A DNA stretch of 64,000 bases, from contig JARYHS010009186.1 in assembly GCA_031002005.1 (NCBI GenBank), positions 253,237,199-253,301,198 on the forward strand, given 5' to 3'. Positions 52,970-63,484 of this stretch are shown in pieces. Within the stretch, counting starts at the first letter, position 1. Every line of letters starts with the position of its first letter. The position numbers and the translations under genes were made by a program. Under the pieces are notes generated by a model, which did not search any database, had not been told where the DNA came from, and saw only the letters and a list, made by a program, of their open reading frames with translations. The DNA comes from Vandiemenella viatica. Taxonomy: Eukaryota; Arthropoda; Insecta; Orthoptera; Morabidae.

Positions 52970-53270
52970 AGGGCGCTGGCTGATCGCCACCTGCAGGTTG
53001 TGCCTCGTCACGCTGCAGACCAGAGATAACATCTCCGCCATTGTTCTCGGACCAGTCAGTCGACAATGGACGTCGGCGGGCGCAGGTGTAAAACAATTTG
53101 TGCGCCGACAGCCGTGAGTGGCCGTCAGATGGCTCTCGATACCGCAACGTCTGTTACTTGTCACGGCGTCACTCAAGACGGTTGGCACCACTGCCAATTA
53201 CGACAGACACCTGCGAGGTAAACGTCACAGAGCTGAGGTACCACAGTCACCCGTTATAATGCACGGTCGC
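52970..53270. promoter_or_regulatory. GC-rich unique island (candidate regulatory)
   Basis: Unique GC-rich DNA with CCACCTGCAGG and GCGCAGGTGT (E-boxes), GACAATGG and CCATTGTTC (Sox-like). Opposed frames on both strands (119 and 127 codons) lack domains. Function is inference. Confidence 0.33.
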
Positions 53271-53438
53271 AGCATGCGGCTGCACGTTATCATGCATACG
53301 TTATTGTTTTATCTCACACGGGGAGTATTAACGGAGACTGAATTCCCCACATTTCACACATATAAGAGCTGGAGAGAAACAGTAATTACTTTAATTAAAC
53401 ACAGTCAATTTCCAACTGTTTCATTAATATTTTCGCCA

Positions 53439-53474
53439 GACGCGTTTCGCCCTTTCGGTGTGAAACATCGTCGG
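53439..53474 (-). ncRNA. Hammerhead-like motif (left arm, copy 3)
   Basis: Minus strand: CCGACGA, U, GUUU...GGGC (one G-C and three G-U pairs), GAAA, C-GC-G, UC. Helix II looks like the GCCC/GGGC stem of copy 1 after C-to-T changes. Confidence 0.4.
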
Positions 53475-53667
53475 TGAGAAGATTGTGAAAACACTTAACC
53501 AGCTTGACGCAATCAAAAATGTGCAGGTTCGACAAGAAAAACAGCAAATATTAGTAAAGCAAGACGTGTATAAATATTACGGGTAAAATTCTTAATTTTG
53601 GCACTGAATACCAGTTCAGAAAGAGCTGTTCTGGACTGACATAAGACAGCTACAACAATCTTTCACA

Positions 53668-53703
53668 CTGAAGATACCCCATATCCAAAGGCCGAAACGT
53701 GTC
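53668..53703 (+). ncRNA. Hammerhead-like motif (right arm, copy 3)
   Basis: CUGAAGA (53668-53674), UA, CC...GG with weak pairing, GAAA (53694-53697), C-GU-G, UC. Helix II is eroded compared with copies 1 and 2. Confidence 0.4.
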
Positions 53704-53732
53704 TGGCGAAAACATTAATAAAAAGTTCATAA

Positions 53733-54062
53733 GTGGGAGTGAGGTGAAACGGAGGGGGGAGGGGGGTTCGGCGAAATCTCACCAAGGGGGGAGGTTAGTC
53801 GACTGAAATCTCACAACATCTTTTTAATTTCTAGAAGAACCAGAATTTCTAGTAGAGCTTAAAAAAAGACGTTGATCCCAACGTTAGGGGGGGATGTAAC
53901 CGCAATTGAAGAACAAGAGAGCTAAAACAAAACAAAAAAACTTAAAAAATTACGATGTCGTCAGCAGGGGGGACGTCCACTCGAGATCTCACCTCACCAT
54001 ACGGGAGAGGGGGGGGAGTTTCAGATATCCGAAAAAACACATCACACCCCCTGATAGACGGT
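53733..54062. mobile_element. G/C-tract MITE family G, copy 5, decayed
   Basis: GTGAGGTGAAAC, G runs, GGCGAAATCTCACCAAG, ACTGAAATCTCACAAC and the terminal AACACATCACACCCCCTGAT follow the order of copy 4, but both outermost termini are eroded. Confidence 0.75.
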
Positions 54063-54177
54063 GTTTAATTTAAGACATTTATGCAAAGACTATGTGACAT
54101 AGTCAATATCGAAGTTATTATAACACTGATTTTGTTTAACTGGGATATTTGGCGCGCGGGAACAAGGTTTTGGGTTA

Positions 54178-54388
54178 TTTCTGCTTCGGGCTTCACGGCT
54201 CGTTGACGTCGACGCCATTAGAGCCGGGAAACGTGCGGGGAAGGAATATGATCATTTACTTCCGAAGGAATAACCCCGACATTCGCCTGGAGTGATTTCG
54301 GGAAATCATGGAAAACCTACATTTGGACTACAGGACGGGGAGTTGAACCCAAGGTCTCCCGAATGCGAGGTCCACTCATCTGGCTCGG
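54178..54388 (-). repeat. SINE, tail form A, diverged
   Basis: Minus strand: CTCGCATTCGGGAGACC, disturbed B box GGGTTCAACTCCCCG, GGTTTTCCATGATTTCCCG, GGCGAATGTCGGGGTTATTC and tail GTCGACGTCAACGAGCCG. Confidence 0.88.
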
Positions 54389-56929
54389 AACATCTCGATG
54401 AGTCAGATCAACAAAGAAGATAAATATTCGTATTATACTAGTAAAATAAACATTCACCAATGTTGAAAGAACAATTTTAAAAAAATCAAATAAACACTCT
54501 CACTGTTCAGTGTGACGTAAACATATTGTTTATTTCCTTCTGAAATTGGTTTCATGAACGGATTTATAAGCTTCCTGTTAAGCTGTTATTATTGTTGTAT
54601 ATATTTAATATAATGAAAGGGGATGTTGCCTTTTTTGTTAGAAATAACAATCAATCCAACATTAAGTAAGTAGGTACTTGTAACGGTCGTACATTTCGCT
54701 ACTGTGTTAAATGTAAAAAATAAGTTCGAAAAATGTTTATTTTATGTATAATAAAATTAAAGCGGTGAAATAAAAGACTAATCAGATGTTTTCTGAAGAA
54801 TCTCTGATAGCAAGGAGAAAATGTGAGGACTGGTCATAGAGATTAAGATTTTTTTTTTTTTTTTTGTGGTATTTGGCGAAGGTTGAAAGAATAGAATTGA
54901 ATGAGATGAGAGTGCAAGCGACTCCAGTAGAGAGATATCGGATCATTACGAAAGGAATTTGAACCACGGAAAACATTTGCGGCTGCGGTCAAAGAGGACA
55001 TTAATGAAATTAAAGTTGTGTTATATTAATTTTTTACAGTGTCAAAAAGTGATGTATAGAGTGGAGTAATATAACATATAGTGTTCAAGGTTTTTAAAAA
55101 AAAAAAAATAACGAAGAGATTATAAAATAATTTTAGGTACAGTATAAAAGTTTGTTTCAGATGGTAAGAAGAAAGATAATTAATTATAACCGGAATGGCG
55201 ATTGTTTAAATCCGTCTTAGCAGAAAGAGTCGGCAAAAAAAAAAAAAAAAAACTATTTCTTTCCAGGTGGAAAGTCTTGAGGAGCCCGACAAGGTAAAGG
55301 ACAATATTGTAAAATTATTTATAATCATCGTTGAATTATCAGAGACAGGATTTGATTATTGAGTACTTGAAATAAGAAAGGTAAAAAGAAATAGTATTAG
55401 TGTATGTAGAATATCTTTATATGTCAGGAATACACCGAAAAGGGTGGGTTACGTACTGTACGGAATACTGTACTGAATAATGTATTATAAAAGTGGAGCT
55501 ATGATAAAGAGCATAATAGCGTTCTTTGGTTGCTTCCAACAGGAATGAGTGCGTTTTATGTCATGTTTTACACTTGAGGTGACCTTTAACGTTCAACCTA
55601 CGGATATAATTTTATCTTTTGCGCTTCTTCTTTTCATCTAAAAGGAAACTGTGTAGTTGAAAATACATCTCTTTTTTCAGGAAAAATATTGATTGTACAA
55701 CCAATATTAAACTTCACTAAGTGCACTCAATCAAACATTTATTACACAAACTCAACATGTTTTTACTTTTAAATAAGTCAACTTACTCGAGTTTGAAGTC
55801 AAACTATTACATAATATTTTCATAGCTTTTTCATAGCTCATACCAATCTAGTCCGTGTTGTTCATGCTTATCTATACATTTATATTATCATCCTTTTTAA
55901 TGCGTCCGTCATAAAATCATCATTCTTATTAGATTCGGCATATATTGAAAAACGATCTCATTTCAGTCCGTCCATCTACCCATCTTTTTTGGTATCTGCT
56001 TGACGCCGGGTTTGCCATTTTGCTACCATAGATGCTCCCAAAAAGCAAGTAGTATGTAATATTCGTGACGTTTATATCAATAATAATGAAGTCTTTATTC
56101 TTGCATATATTTGCAAGCTGACGTGACTCAAGGCGAATTTTTGTTTTTGTTTCGATAGGAGCTGTTGCCACTATTATTATTATTTGAGTGTTTCAACTCG
56201 GATTACTGCTCCAGATGACTTACAATCGTCGCTGCCTAAGCCGTTTTGAACAAACAAAAAGGAAAAACTATTTTGCATTTTCTAATTATGAATAACTTTT
56301 CGAATGAAACTTGTGAGGGATCTGTTTGAAGGAGTTTGAAGTAATATTTTTCTTTGAGTACGTTGAGGTATTTCATCTTTGTTTTACGTAAAGCAGCAAA
56401 ATCGCTGGAGGTGAAGTCAGAGATAATGTATTGGTAGTATTGTTGAACCAATGGTTCCTTCCTCGATGGTTGAACCAGCCAAAATTATTTGAACTGTAAT
56501 TTTATGAAAACTAATATGATTAACATTATACTTGAGAAAAGTCAAGAATAAGGACATCAATGTATTACTGTTAATGTATGAAATTATTAAAACTACAGGA
56601 AATGTATATTGGGTTCGTAAGCGTGTAGATAAATGTTTTAATACAAGGTGCAGATACATTTAAGTTAATACTAATGAAAAGAAAAGTGCTGATCTAAACA
56701 TTATTAATTTCAAATTGTGTAAACGCTTATAAGTGAGATTGATTTTCAAGATTTTATTTGAGATCTTTAATCAAAATAATTTTATCTCGTATTACTCATT
56801 TGGTAGAAGACCTTAGTGACGCCATCAACTATATAGCGAACATGCCACAATTACATTGTTACCATAACAAGGTGGAGACAAGCGTGTTTGTTCTTCGTGG
56901 AGTAGTGTACCCCTGGCCAATGTGAGTCG
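54389..56929. other. AT-rich, TE-poor region with one candidate microexon
   Basis: No SINE, LINE or MITE recognised over 2.5 kb, unlike most of the window. Homopolymer runs at 54849-54865 and 55236-55252. Apart from 55267-55293 (separate entry) no coding signal. Confidence 0.4.
55267..55293 (+). CDS. Candidate 27-nt microexon
   Basis: GTGGAAAGTCTTGAGGAGCC-CGACAAG is preceded by a pyrimidine-rich acceptor CTATTTCTTTCCAG and followed by GTAAAG, both close to consensus. It is 27 nt long, divisible by three, and open in the natural frame (VESLEEPDK, mostly charged). Its GC content stands out from the AT-rich flanks. No family is recognisable from nine residues, and neighbouring exons are not visible, so this is a structural inference. 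Confidence 0.3.
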
Positions 56930-57170
56930 TTGACTTCTCTATCTCCGCTGGCGTCTCCGCGGCTATCTCTCTGTTTACGAGCGACCTGGGCTGAACACAG
57001 AGTCGGCATTAGGACCTCCCAGCGCCGCATACCAGGTTCGATCCCAGCCGCTGACAACGCGTCCCCCGTGCGACATCTCACTGAATGCGCTTTAGTCTTC
57101 ACAGAGACACTCTGATCTCCTTTACTACCTCGCTCCAGCTCCTTCTTAGTTTCCGCTCGCGTCTTCTTGT
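56930..57170. promoter_or_regulatory. GC-rich unique island
   Basis: Unique GC-rich DNA; opposed frames of 61 (plus) and 124 codons (minus) without domains. CCAGGTTCGATCCCAGCC at 57030-57047 resembles a B box, so a degraded tRNA-like element is an alternative to a regulatory island. Confidence 0.28.
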
Positions 57171-57626
57171 AAGATGTTTCAGTACAGCGGTTTTTTTCTC
57201 CAATCACGTGTCTGTGGTGCAGCATTTTACAGTTACATAATTTGTAATTTTCATCAACTGCAAATAATGATTATAAATTTAAGATTAATTTTTACTGCAG
57301 ATGCAATTGAAATTTACATTCGTTTAACTGTTCCGAACGGTTTCCATTGCAACCACAGTGGTTCTACATTTTAAGTTTCCTTTGGTTTATATTTGCAATT
57401 TAATCCCGCTGTCAGAAGATGACCTGCTGTACAAAAACTAAACTGAAATCACTGATTCCGAGAGTAAAGTGTAAATATAAAACAATGGAAACTGGAAATG
57501 AATAAAGATGCTTCTGTGAAAGAAGTGATACGAGTTCCGTAAAATACAATTAAACTAACGAAAAATTCAATTGCATGGCAGCAATCATTTATGTTATATT
57601 TATAATATTAAACCTTTCTCCCCCAC

Positions 57627-57845
57627 AGTCCCGCTCTGTACTGGTATCCCGGAGGACGCAGGTCCAATTCCCCGTCCTACATCCAGATTTCGGTTTTCTA
57701 TAGTTTCCAGATATCACTCAGGGCAATTTCCAGGTTGGTTCTGTCAAAAAGCCATGGTAAAATTTCTTTCCGTTCCTTGTTCCCAGTCCTCTCGCGCTTC
57801 AGATTACATCGACGCTGTCAAGGCGTGAAACCGTAAGAAAAGAAA
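57627..57845 (+). repeat. SINE, tail form A, diverged
   Basis: CCCGGAGGACGCAGGTCCAA-TTCCCC (B box with changes), CATCCAGATTTCGGTTTTC, GCCATGGTAAAATTTC, TTCCGTTCCTTGTTCCCAG and tail CATCGACGCTGTCAAGGCG. The A box is degraded. Confidence 0.88.
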
Positions 57846-57899
57846 ATTAACTCTGCAAAATTCTACACGAAGTTTTAAAGGGTGTGAAATCGGAGATAA

Positions 57900-58600
57900 T
57901 GTTTAACTTAATCGGTATAGAGCGAATACTCCGGTGGCAATTTCCCTACATACTCGTTTTCCCTTTCCTTATTCATTTTTGTTTTTAATTCTTTCAGTAT
58001 AACTTCCTCAGAATCTATTTTTACCCTTTAAGAATTTTAATTTCAAATTCTTTGAACGTGTTTGAAATCCAGTACCTCACTTCCATGAAGAGAAAGGAAA
58101 ATTTTCCCACTACCTTAAGCCTGAAATCGAGTGCCAGCTTGTTTCATGGTTAAACATTCCCTTCAATGCACTATTCCTAATTCTCCCAGAAATATCCTCC
58201 TTCCACGCCTCCTCACCAACATACGCTATTAACACTGCAAACACTCTCGTCACCTTCCTCGTGTCTTGCAACGAATACCAATCCATCTGCTTTACCTCGT
58301 CAATTATCAATTGTACTCTGCAGTAATTTCCGCAAACAAATCTACCAGCCCTCCCTTTGATCCCATACAACTGCTGTATTTAATAACAAAGCATCTTATT
58401 CAAGCAATGTTTTGCCTAAAATTTTGAAACTAATTTCTCTCTCTTCTGTAGTAAGCCTACGTTCTCTCACCTCTCTCTCCAGAAAATTATTGATTTTGTA
58501 ACCTTTTCCTACCGCCTGCCCAATGTGTCCTGCTAAGTTGAGTTTGTTATCAAATGTGTAGCCAAGATACTTTAGACGTTCAATAAACAATTTCAATTAA
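57900..58600 (-). pseudogene. LINE family 2: reverse-transcriptase C-terminal half and 3' end
   Basis: Minus frames: 58396-58596 (ERLKYLGYTFDNKLNLAGHI-GQAVGKGYK, with the YLG motif) and 58110-58370 (KGRAGRFVCGNYCRVQLIID-EVKQM, then DTRKVTRVFAVLIAYVGEEA-W). MEVRYWISNTFKEFEIK follows in a third frame. The same plan and wording as 20441-20995 show one family. The catalytic ADD region is upstream of the truncation. Frameshifts and a stop make it inactive. The 3' end carries a GAGTATTCGCTC-type inverted repeat like the GAGCATGCGCTC at 20458-20469. Confidence 0.85.
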
Positions 58601-60119
58601 TATACGCGGTATCTATCCTGCAGTATCTATGATAGAGTATACTGTCTCACCAACGTTAGTATTAGTAATTTTGTTATTAGGGAGAATGTATCTGATGATG
58701 TATGGAAGTCGCACAGAATTATTTTAGTAAATGCTTAGACGATTGCGGTGCGTTTATGATCATTACAATTATGCACCTCATGCGTTAATAGTTGCCTTGC
58801 AACGCAAGGTATATCGTCACTATTAACGATTTAGTATAACACGTACAAGCATTAACAATAGCTTCGCCGGCGTGGACTCAAGTATGAGCATGAGTTTAAA
58901 AAGTGCCTGGTATGGTTCAAAATTATAGAGAAAAAAATTCGAACCTAGAAAAGTAAATGTAAAATGACATGTTGTCACACTCATGAAATAAGCTTCCATC
59001 AAATTTTCCTGTTGTACAAAATAAAGAAGTATTTACAGTAATTTTAAAAGAAAAAAAACAAACAAACAAAAACACGATGCAACAAACAGCAAATAGTAGC
59101 GAAGAAGAAAGGACACAACAAAAAAAAAAAAAAAAAAAGAAATGCCCGTACTTGTATATCGAAATTGGAACTTACATATTAAAATACGATACGACGCCTC
59201 AATATCCGTAGCTATCCACCCGCATTAGTGAAAATGCTTTTTTACTGAAATACAATGAGCAAATTTTAATTTCAAATTATTAAACTTCAATTTTTCTAAA
59301 ACGTTGACTTCACCACGCAGCGGGCGATACAAGAGATGTTATACTATTTCCATGAGACGTTCTGAAGTACTCTGGTTGTGAAATTTGCTAAGTCCAACCG
59401 CTAATTTTTATATTAACTAGCAGTAAGTAGATATCCCGCTCCATGCAACATATGGCCCTACTGTTGGTTTTGGCGGTAGCGATATCACTTAGCGTGTTAT
59501 TACTACTAATCAACAAACCACTTTACAAGTTATACAATTTAGCGCAACGGGTATTATCGTCAAATAATTGAATCATTACACTCATTCATTTGCCAAACTT
59601 TATTTTATACTTCAAACACTCGCTGCTACAATACACTGCCAACACACTCCTATCCATACATTCTCTCTTAGTCCTCTCTCGCCATCTTAACAACTCCACT
59701 CCCACTCCTCCAACCAAACAGTTGTACCAATCACAAACAATTAAATTATTAAACAAAGTTAAAATTACCCAAATGTCTAAACAAACTACTTATGCTATTA
59801 AGTCTGTTTAACCTATTTTATTTACAATTTTTTATAACAATGATTTTGTGAGTGGGATCTCACAAATTACATAAATAATTATTGAAATATGGCACTTAAA
59901 ATGTTGAGATTAATATCAGGTTTGCTTGTCCGGCGTCCGGCCACGTAGATTAATAACAACTGACAGATTTTAAGCTAGAATAAGCTTTCCCACACTGATC
60001 GTTGCGGTAGTTTCACGTGATGCCGGAACAAGGAAAAAGAGAGAATACCGCTTTTGAATTATGTGTGTGATTGACTATCTGGAAGTCCTGCTGAGACATC
60101 GCATACAGACGCGCACTCC
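58601..60119. other. No recognised feature
   Basis: AT-rich, with A-rich low complexity at 59040-59150 and a pyrimidine-rich, A/C-biased strand at 59590-59815 whose 73-codon frame is low complexity. Nothing supported. Confidence 0.4.
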
Positions 60120-60360
60120 TCGTTGGTGATGTGTAGCGGCCGAGGTCTATGCGGAAGCAGTGCGGGGCAGCTCGACGTGTTTCCGGAAGTGTCGTACAAG
60201 GCTCGCGATAACCTTAAGTCGCTTCTCGTGTCCCGGAAGCGCAGGCAGGGTCCCTGGGGAGACAGCGGCGCCGGGACCAGCACAACGCGACGCGGCTTAG
60301 ACGCGTCCGGCCTGCGCGGTACACTGCAGAAAGTAGCGACCCCCACGAGCTGAAGGCTCC
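60120..60360. promoter_or_regulatory. GC-rich unique island
   Basis: Unique GC-rich DNA with frames on both strands (76 plus, 116 minus) and no domain. Candidate regulatory island or unrecognised exon. Confidence 0.28.
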
Positions 60361-60599
60361 GCATACAGATTGTAATACATATAATAAAAAATACACTTAT
60401 CACACACAACTCTAGTTATACGTTTAGCAGACAGATGGCAACACAAACGTTCCACCTGTAGTTTAAATGCTCCAGATATAACGACTCTGGTTCTAACTAA
60501 GCGGGGCTTAACCCCCCCACCAAATCCCCCCGCACTCTTTGTTGACACTAAGTACCTATGCAAACAGACTGTTCGTATCTACAAACTCCTTAATGGCTG

Positions 60600-60750
60600 C
60601 AGGGCCGGCACTAGGATTTTGGGACCGGGGTAACCAGTTGGGGCCACTTGGTAAATTCATCAGCTAGAACGCTCCCTCAGACCTTTTGGGTGACATATTT
60701 TTTTAGCTCTACAACTTGTCGAGCGGGGGGCCCCTAAAGCCGGTGATCCC
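60600..60750. mobile_element. hAT-type MITE, one end only
   Basis: CAGGGCCGGCACTAGGATTT-TGGGACC at 60600 matches the inverted right end of 21177-21395, and CCTCAGACC, CTACAACTTGT and AGCCGGTGATC follow in the same order. The other terminus is missing. Confidence 0.85.
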
Positions 60751-60979
60751 TGTACCGATAATTTTTATGTCGTTTTTGCAGTGTTGCTAACATTTCGCGA
60801 TTTGCGGAACGTCTCATATCTTGGCATTTTTAATTTAATTCGTGGCGACTTTTCCGAGAAAGGAGAGTGCAAAACGTGAAGAGGACATTATAACGAAGCA
60901 GTTAAAACAAATTTCAACAGGTCATTACCATTTTGAATACTTAGGTCAATATCATTACCAGTTTCGGGCCGGTAGAGAA

Positions 60980-61085
60980 TATCCTCTTCCACCCGATTCC
61001 TGTGTAATGTGAAGTACGCCAGAATACTTCCGTGGCTTGGATTCCACGTTAGACTGTAGGTCCTCTATACCTGGTACCGGGTTAG
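60980..61085 (+). repeat. SINE family 3 fragment
   Basis: TGTGTAATGTGAAGTACGCC, ATACTTCCGTGGCTTGGATT and CACGTTAGACTGTAGGTCC match 18792-19010 and 8893-9040. Confidence 0.6.
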
Positions 61086-61369
61086 GTTAAAGCGGCTAAG
61101 ACAGGAGCGGAATGTGCAACCACTAGAAATCCGGTCATTAGTTCATTACAACCACATGGAATTATTTGTTATTATTTAGTATATCTGTAGCGGTAAGTAT
61201 GAAGTGTTGCGCGTATGATATTAATAGTTGCAAGTTTTCACTTCTATGGGCAGTCCCCAATGACTGCCATATATATATACCAGACGGTGCAGTTTTGATT
61301 TGGAAGTTAGCATGACCAGTACGTAGAGTCAAGACTCGTGGGTGTGTGAGTGGTGGAGCCTCTCTCGTC

Positions 61370-61610
61370 TGTGGGTGTCGTAAGTAGCAGCGCGCTGAGC
61401 TAAGTGGCCAGCCTTTGTTACCGGCGGGCAGTAATGACGCTGATTAGGACGGCGCCTGAGTGACAGACGGCGAGATACCATCGGCGCCGGGGGCGCGGGA
61501 CCCACAAAAAAAGGCGGCGGGCGAGCTGACACCTAGAACGGCGTCTAGAGCCGTAAAAAACACAATACCCGCACATCCGCACAGGTCTCCTACCCTCAGT
61601 GCTGCTTACT
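61370..61610. promoter_or_regulatory. GC-rich unique island
   Basis: Unique GC-rich DNA directly left of the inverted-repeat MITE. Opposed frames (110 plus, 67 and 77 minus), none with a domain. Confidence 0.28.
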
Positions 61611-61680
61611 ACGCGAGTACAAGTCTCATTACAGTGGAGGACTTGAATCACATTCTCTTTCCTGCCAATAGTATAGTATA

Positions 61681-62494
61681 CAGCGTGTACAGGAATGAAA
61701 CCGCAGATAGGTCACATCATTTTATTTTAGTAAAAATCTCACCATTTTCGAGATGTTTATTTTTATTTATTTTTTTAAATCGAAACAGGTGAGTTTTTTC
61801 AGTTTATTCCATGCCATTTCCAAAAATTAAAACTTTTTAAACTACTTTTTTTTAAATTTACTCAAAGGTATTTGAGTCATCTAAAACATGTTCCTTTTTT
61901 TCTTAAAACGTTAAAAAAACTATGAAAATTTACTAACTGGTATAATTATTTTATACTTCTTATAAAATGATTGTTTCATGGTAATTCAATCTGTTAAAGA
62001 GACCATTGTGCATTTTAAAGATGAGTAAGAAAATTGATAATGATTTTTAAAAAAAATAATAATTTTAAAAAAATTGACGTTTTAAGAAAAAAGAACATTG
62101 TTTTAGATGACTCAAACATCCTTGAGTAAATTAAAAATACAGGGTTCATTTTTTTACTTATCGCTTTACACCTCGTCGACGTCGAGGTCATTAGAGGCGT
62201 GATGGGACTGGGGGCAAGGAACGGGAAGGAATTCGACCATGGTCTTTTTGAAGCAAGCATCCCGGCATTCACCTGGAGAGATTTGGGGAAACCGAGGAAA
62301 ACAGAGTTCACAAAGTCTTAATTTGTATAAGTGGCATGGAATAAACTGAAAAAAGTCACATTTTTCGAAAAAAAATTAGAAAATCAATGTCTCGAAAATG
62401 GTGACAGTTACTAAGATAAAATTTTGTCATATAGTACGGAATGATGTGGCCTATCTGCGGCTGCAGTATTATCCTTTCATTCCTGAACACCCTG
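61681..62494. mobile_element. Long inverted-repeat MITE with TA duplication, carrying a SINE
   Basis: Termini CAGCGTGTACAGGAATGAAA and inverted CAGGGTGTTCAGGAATGAAA, flanked by TA (61679-61680 and 62495-62496). The arms extend about 290 bp (CACCATTTTCGAGA, TTTATTCCATGCCA, GAGTCATCTAAAACATGTTC, TATAATTATTTTATACTTCT). The right arm is interrupted by a SINE at 62159-62300. A half copy is at 1-306. No coding capacity. Confidence 0.95.
62149..62310 (-). repeat. SINE nested in the MITE, 5' truncated, with target-site duplication
   Basis: ACAGGGTTCA at 62149-62158 and ACAGAGTTCA at 62301-62310 flank minus-strand tail form A (CGACGTCGACGAGGTGTAAA) and body up to CGGTTTCCCCAAATC. The tRNA-like head is missing. 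The SINE is therefore younger than the MITE. Confidence 0.94.
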
Positions 62495-62899
62495 TATATA
62501 TTCATCATTTTCGATTTGTCTCGTCGAGTTACATAAGAATAGAACGTCAAATTGCGCCGCCACGGTAGAATCTCCTGAATTGTCAGTAGTTAAGTAGTGC
62601 TATTTGAATAGTGACCACGGGTAGAAGGTTATAAGCTGTTGAAAGTGAAAGCGGTCGTATAGTAATGTTGGTATTATTAACAGAGCTGGTTGCGATGCGA
62701 CTCTGCTGTTGACCGAGTGATAGCGCAGTGTAAACACAGGGCTGCACAGTAGATTAGCGAACGATAAATTATCCGCGTCAGGTGGGGCCACACCGTGACT
62801 TGGAGCCGGCAAATCGATGTGGTTCCATCTGCTTCGAGCACGCGACCTGCCCATAAATAAGTCGTCCACACCGCACCGCACATCATACGCACACACGAA

Positions 62900-63200
62900 A
62901 AAAAGGCGCAGGTAGAAAAAAGCGCCGGTGTGCAGCGGCGGTGTGGTAATGGCCGGCTTTTAGGCGGGCGGACATTAGCAGCGGCGCTCCGGGCTTATTA
63001 CAATAATTAGCAGGCAGCCGCGGCGCGCGCATTACGCTCCATTACAAGCCATTTCCTTGGGAATCAATCCCGCGACCCGGCTTCCGCCTCAAACAGGAAC
63101 AGCGGAGGTGCCGCGCGGCGCTAATTGACAACAATTAGCATTCCCGGAAACTACGTCCTAGCCTGCGGTCGCCAAATGCGATACACTCGGTTCGCGGCAA
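62900..63200. promoter_or_regulatory. GC-rich island with clustered homeodomain cores (candidate enhancer)
   Basis: Unique GC-rich DNA with TTACAATAATTAGCAGG, CTCCATTACAAGC, GCGCTAATTGACAACAATTA-GCATTC and GAATCAATCCCGC. Several ATTA cores occur within 150 bp of otherwise GC-rich sequence. No domain in any frame. Function is inference from motif density. Confidence 0.42.
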
Positions 63201-63484
63201 ATTAGTAATCGTCACCACTTCTCCTTCATACCTCAGTCTGGCGCAGTATCGCCACACTATATGTTCTACAGAATTCTAAAAAATCCTTAAAAATTGGGGA
63301 TAGGGAGCAAACAGAACTACAATTGCAGAAGTCAAAATTGAATACGTCCTTCTTTAACGGAATAGCCAGTGAAACAACAAATATACACTAATATTTTAAA
63401 TGAGGAAGTAAGTCTGATTGTTAGGTTTTGACGAGGAAACACTAAGTATCATTTGAAATGACATAGGATACTTTTTTTAGTGAT

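Larger units (their letters stand above)
53385..53725. mobile_element. Fold-back element with inverted hammerhead-like motifs, copy 3
   Basis: Left arm CATTAATATTTTCGCCAGAC-GCGTTTCG and right arm CGAAACGTGTCTGGCGAAAA-CATTAATA are inverted copies. Each holds an outward-facing motif (53439-53474 minus, 53668-53703 plus). The inside is about 190 bp and noncoding. The right side is abutted by a family G MITE. Ends and target duplication are not resolved. Confidence 0.85.

Noticed and set aside
59590..59811. 73-codon frame rich in Leu, Thr, Ser
   Set aside because: Low-complexity pyrimidine/A-rich strand without domain or splice context.
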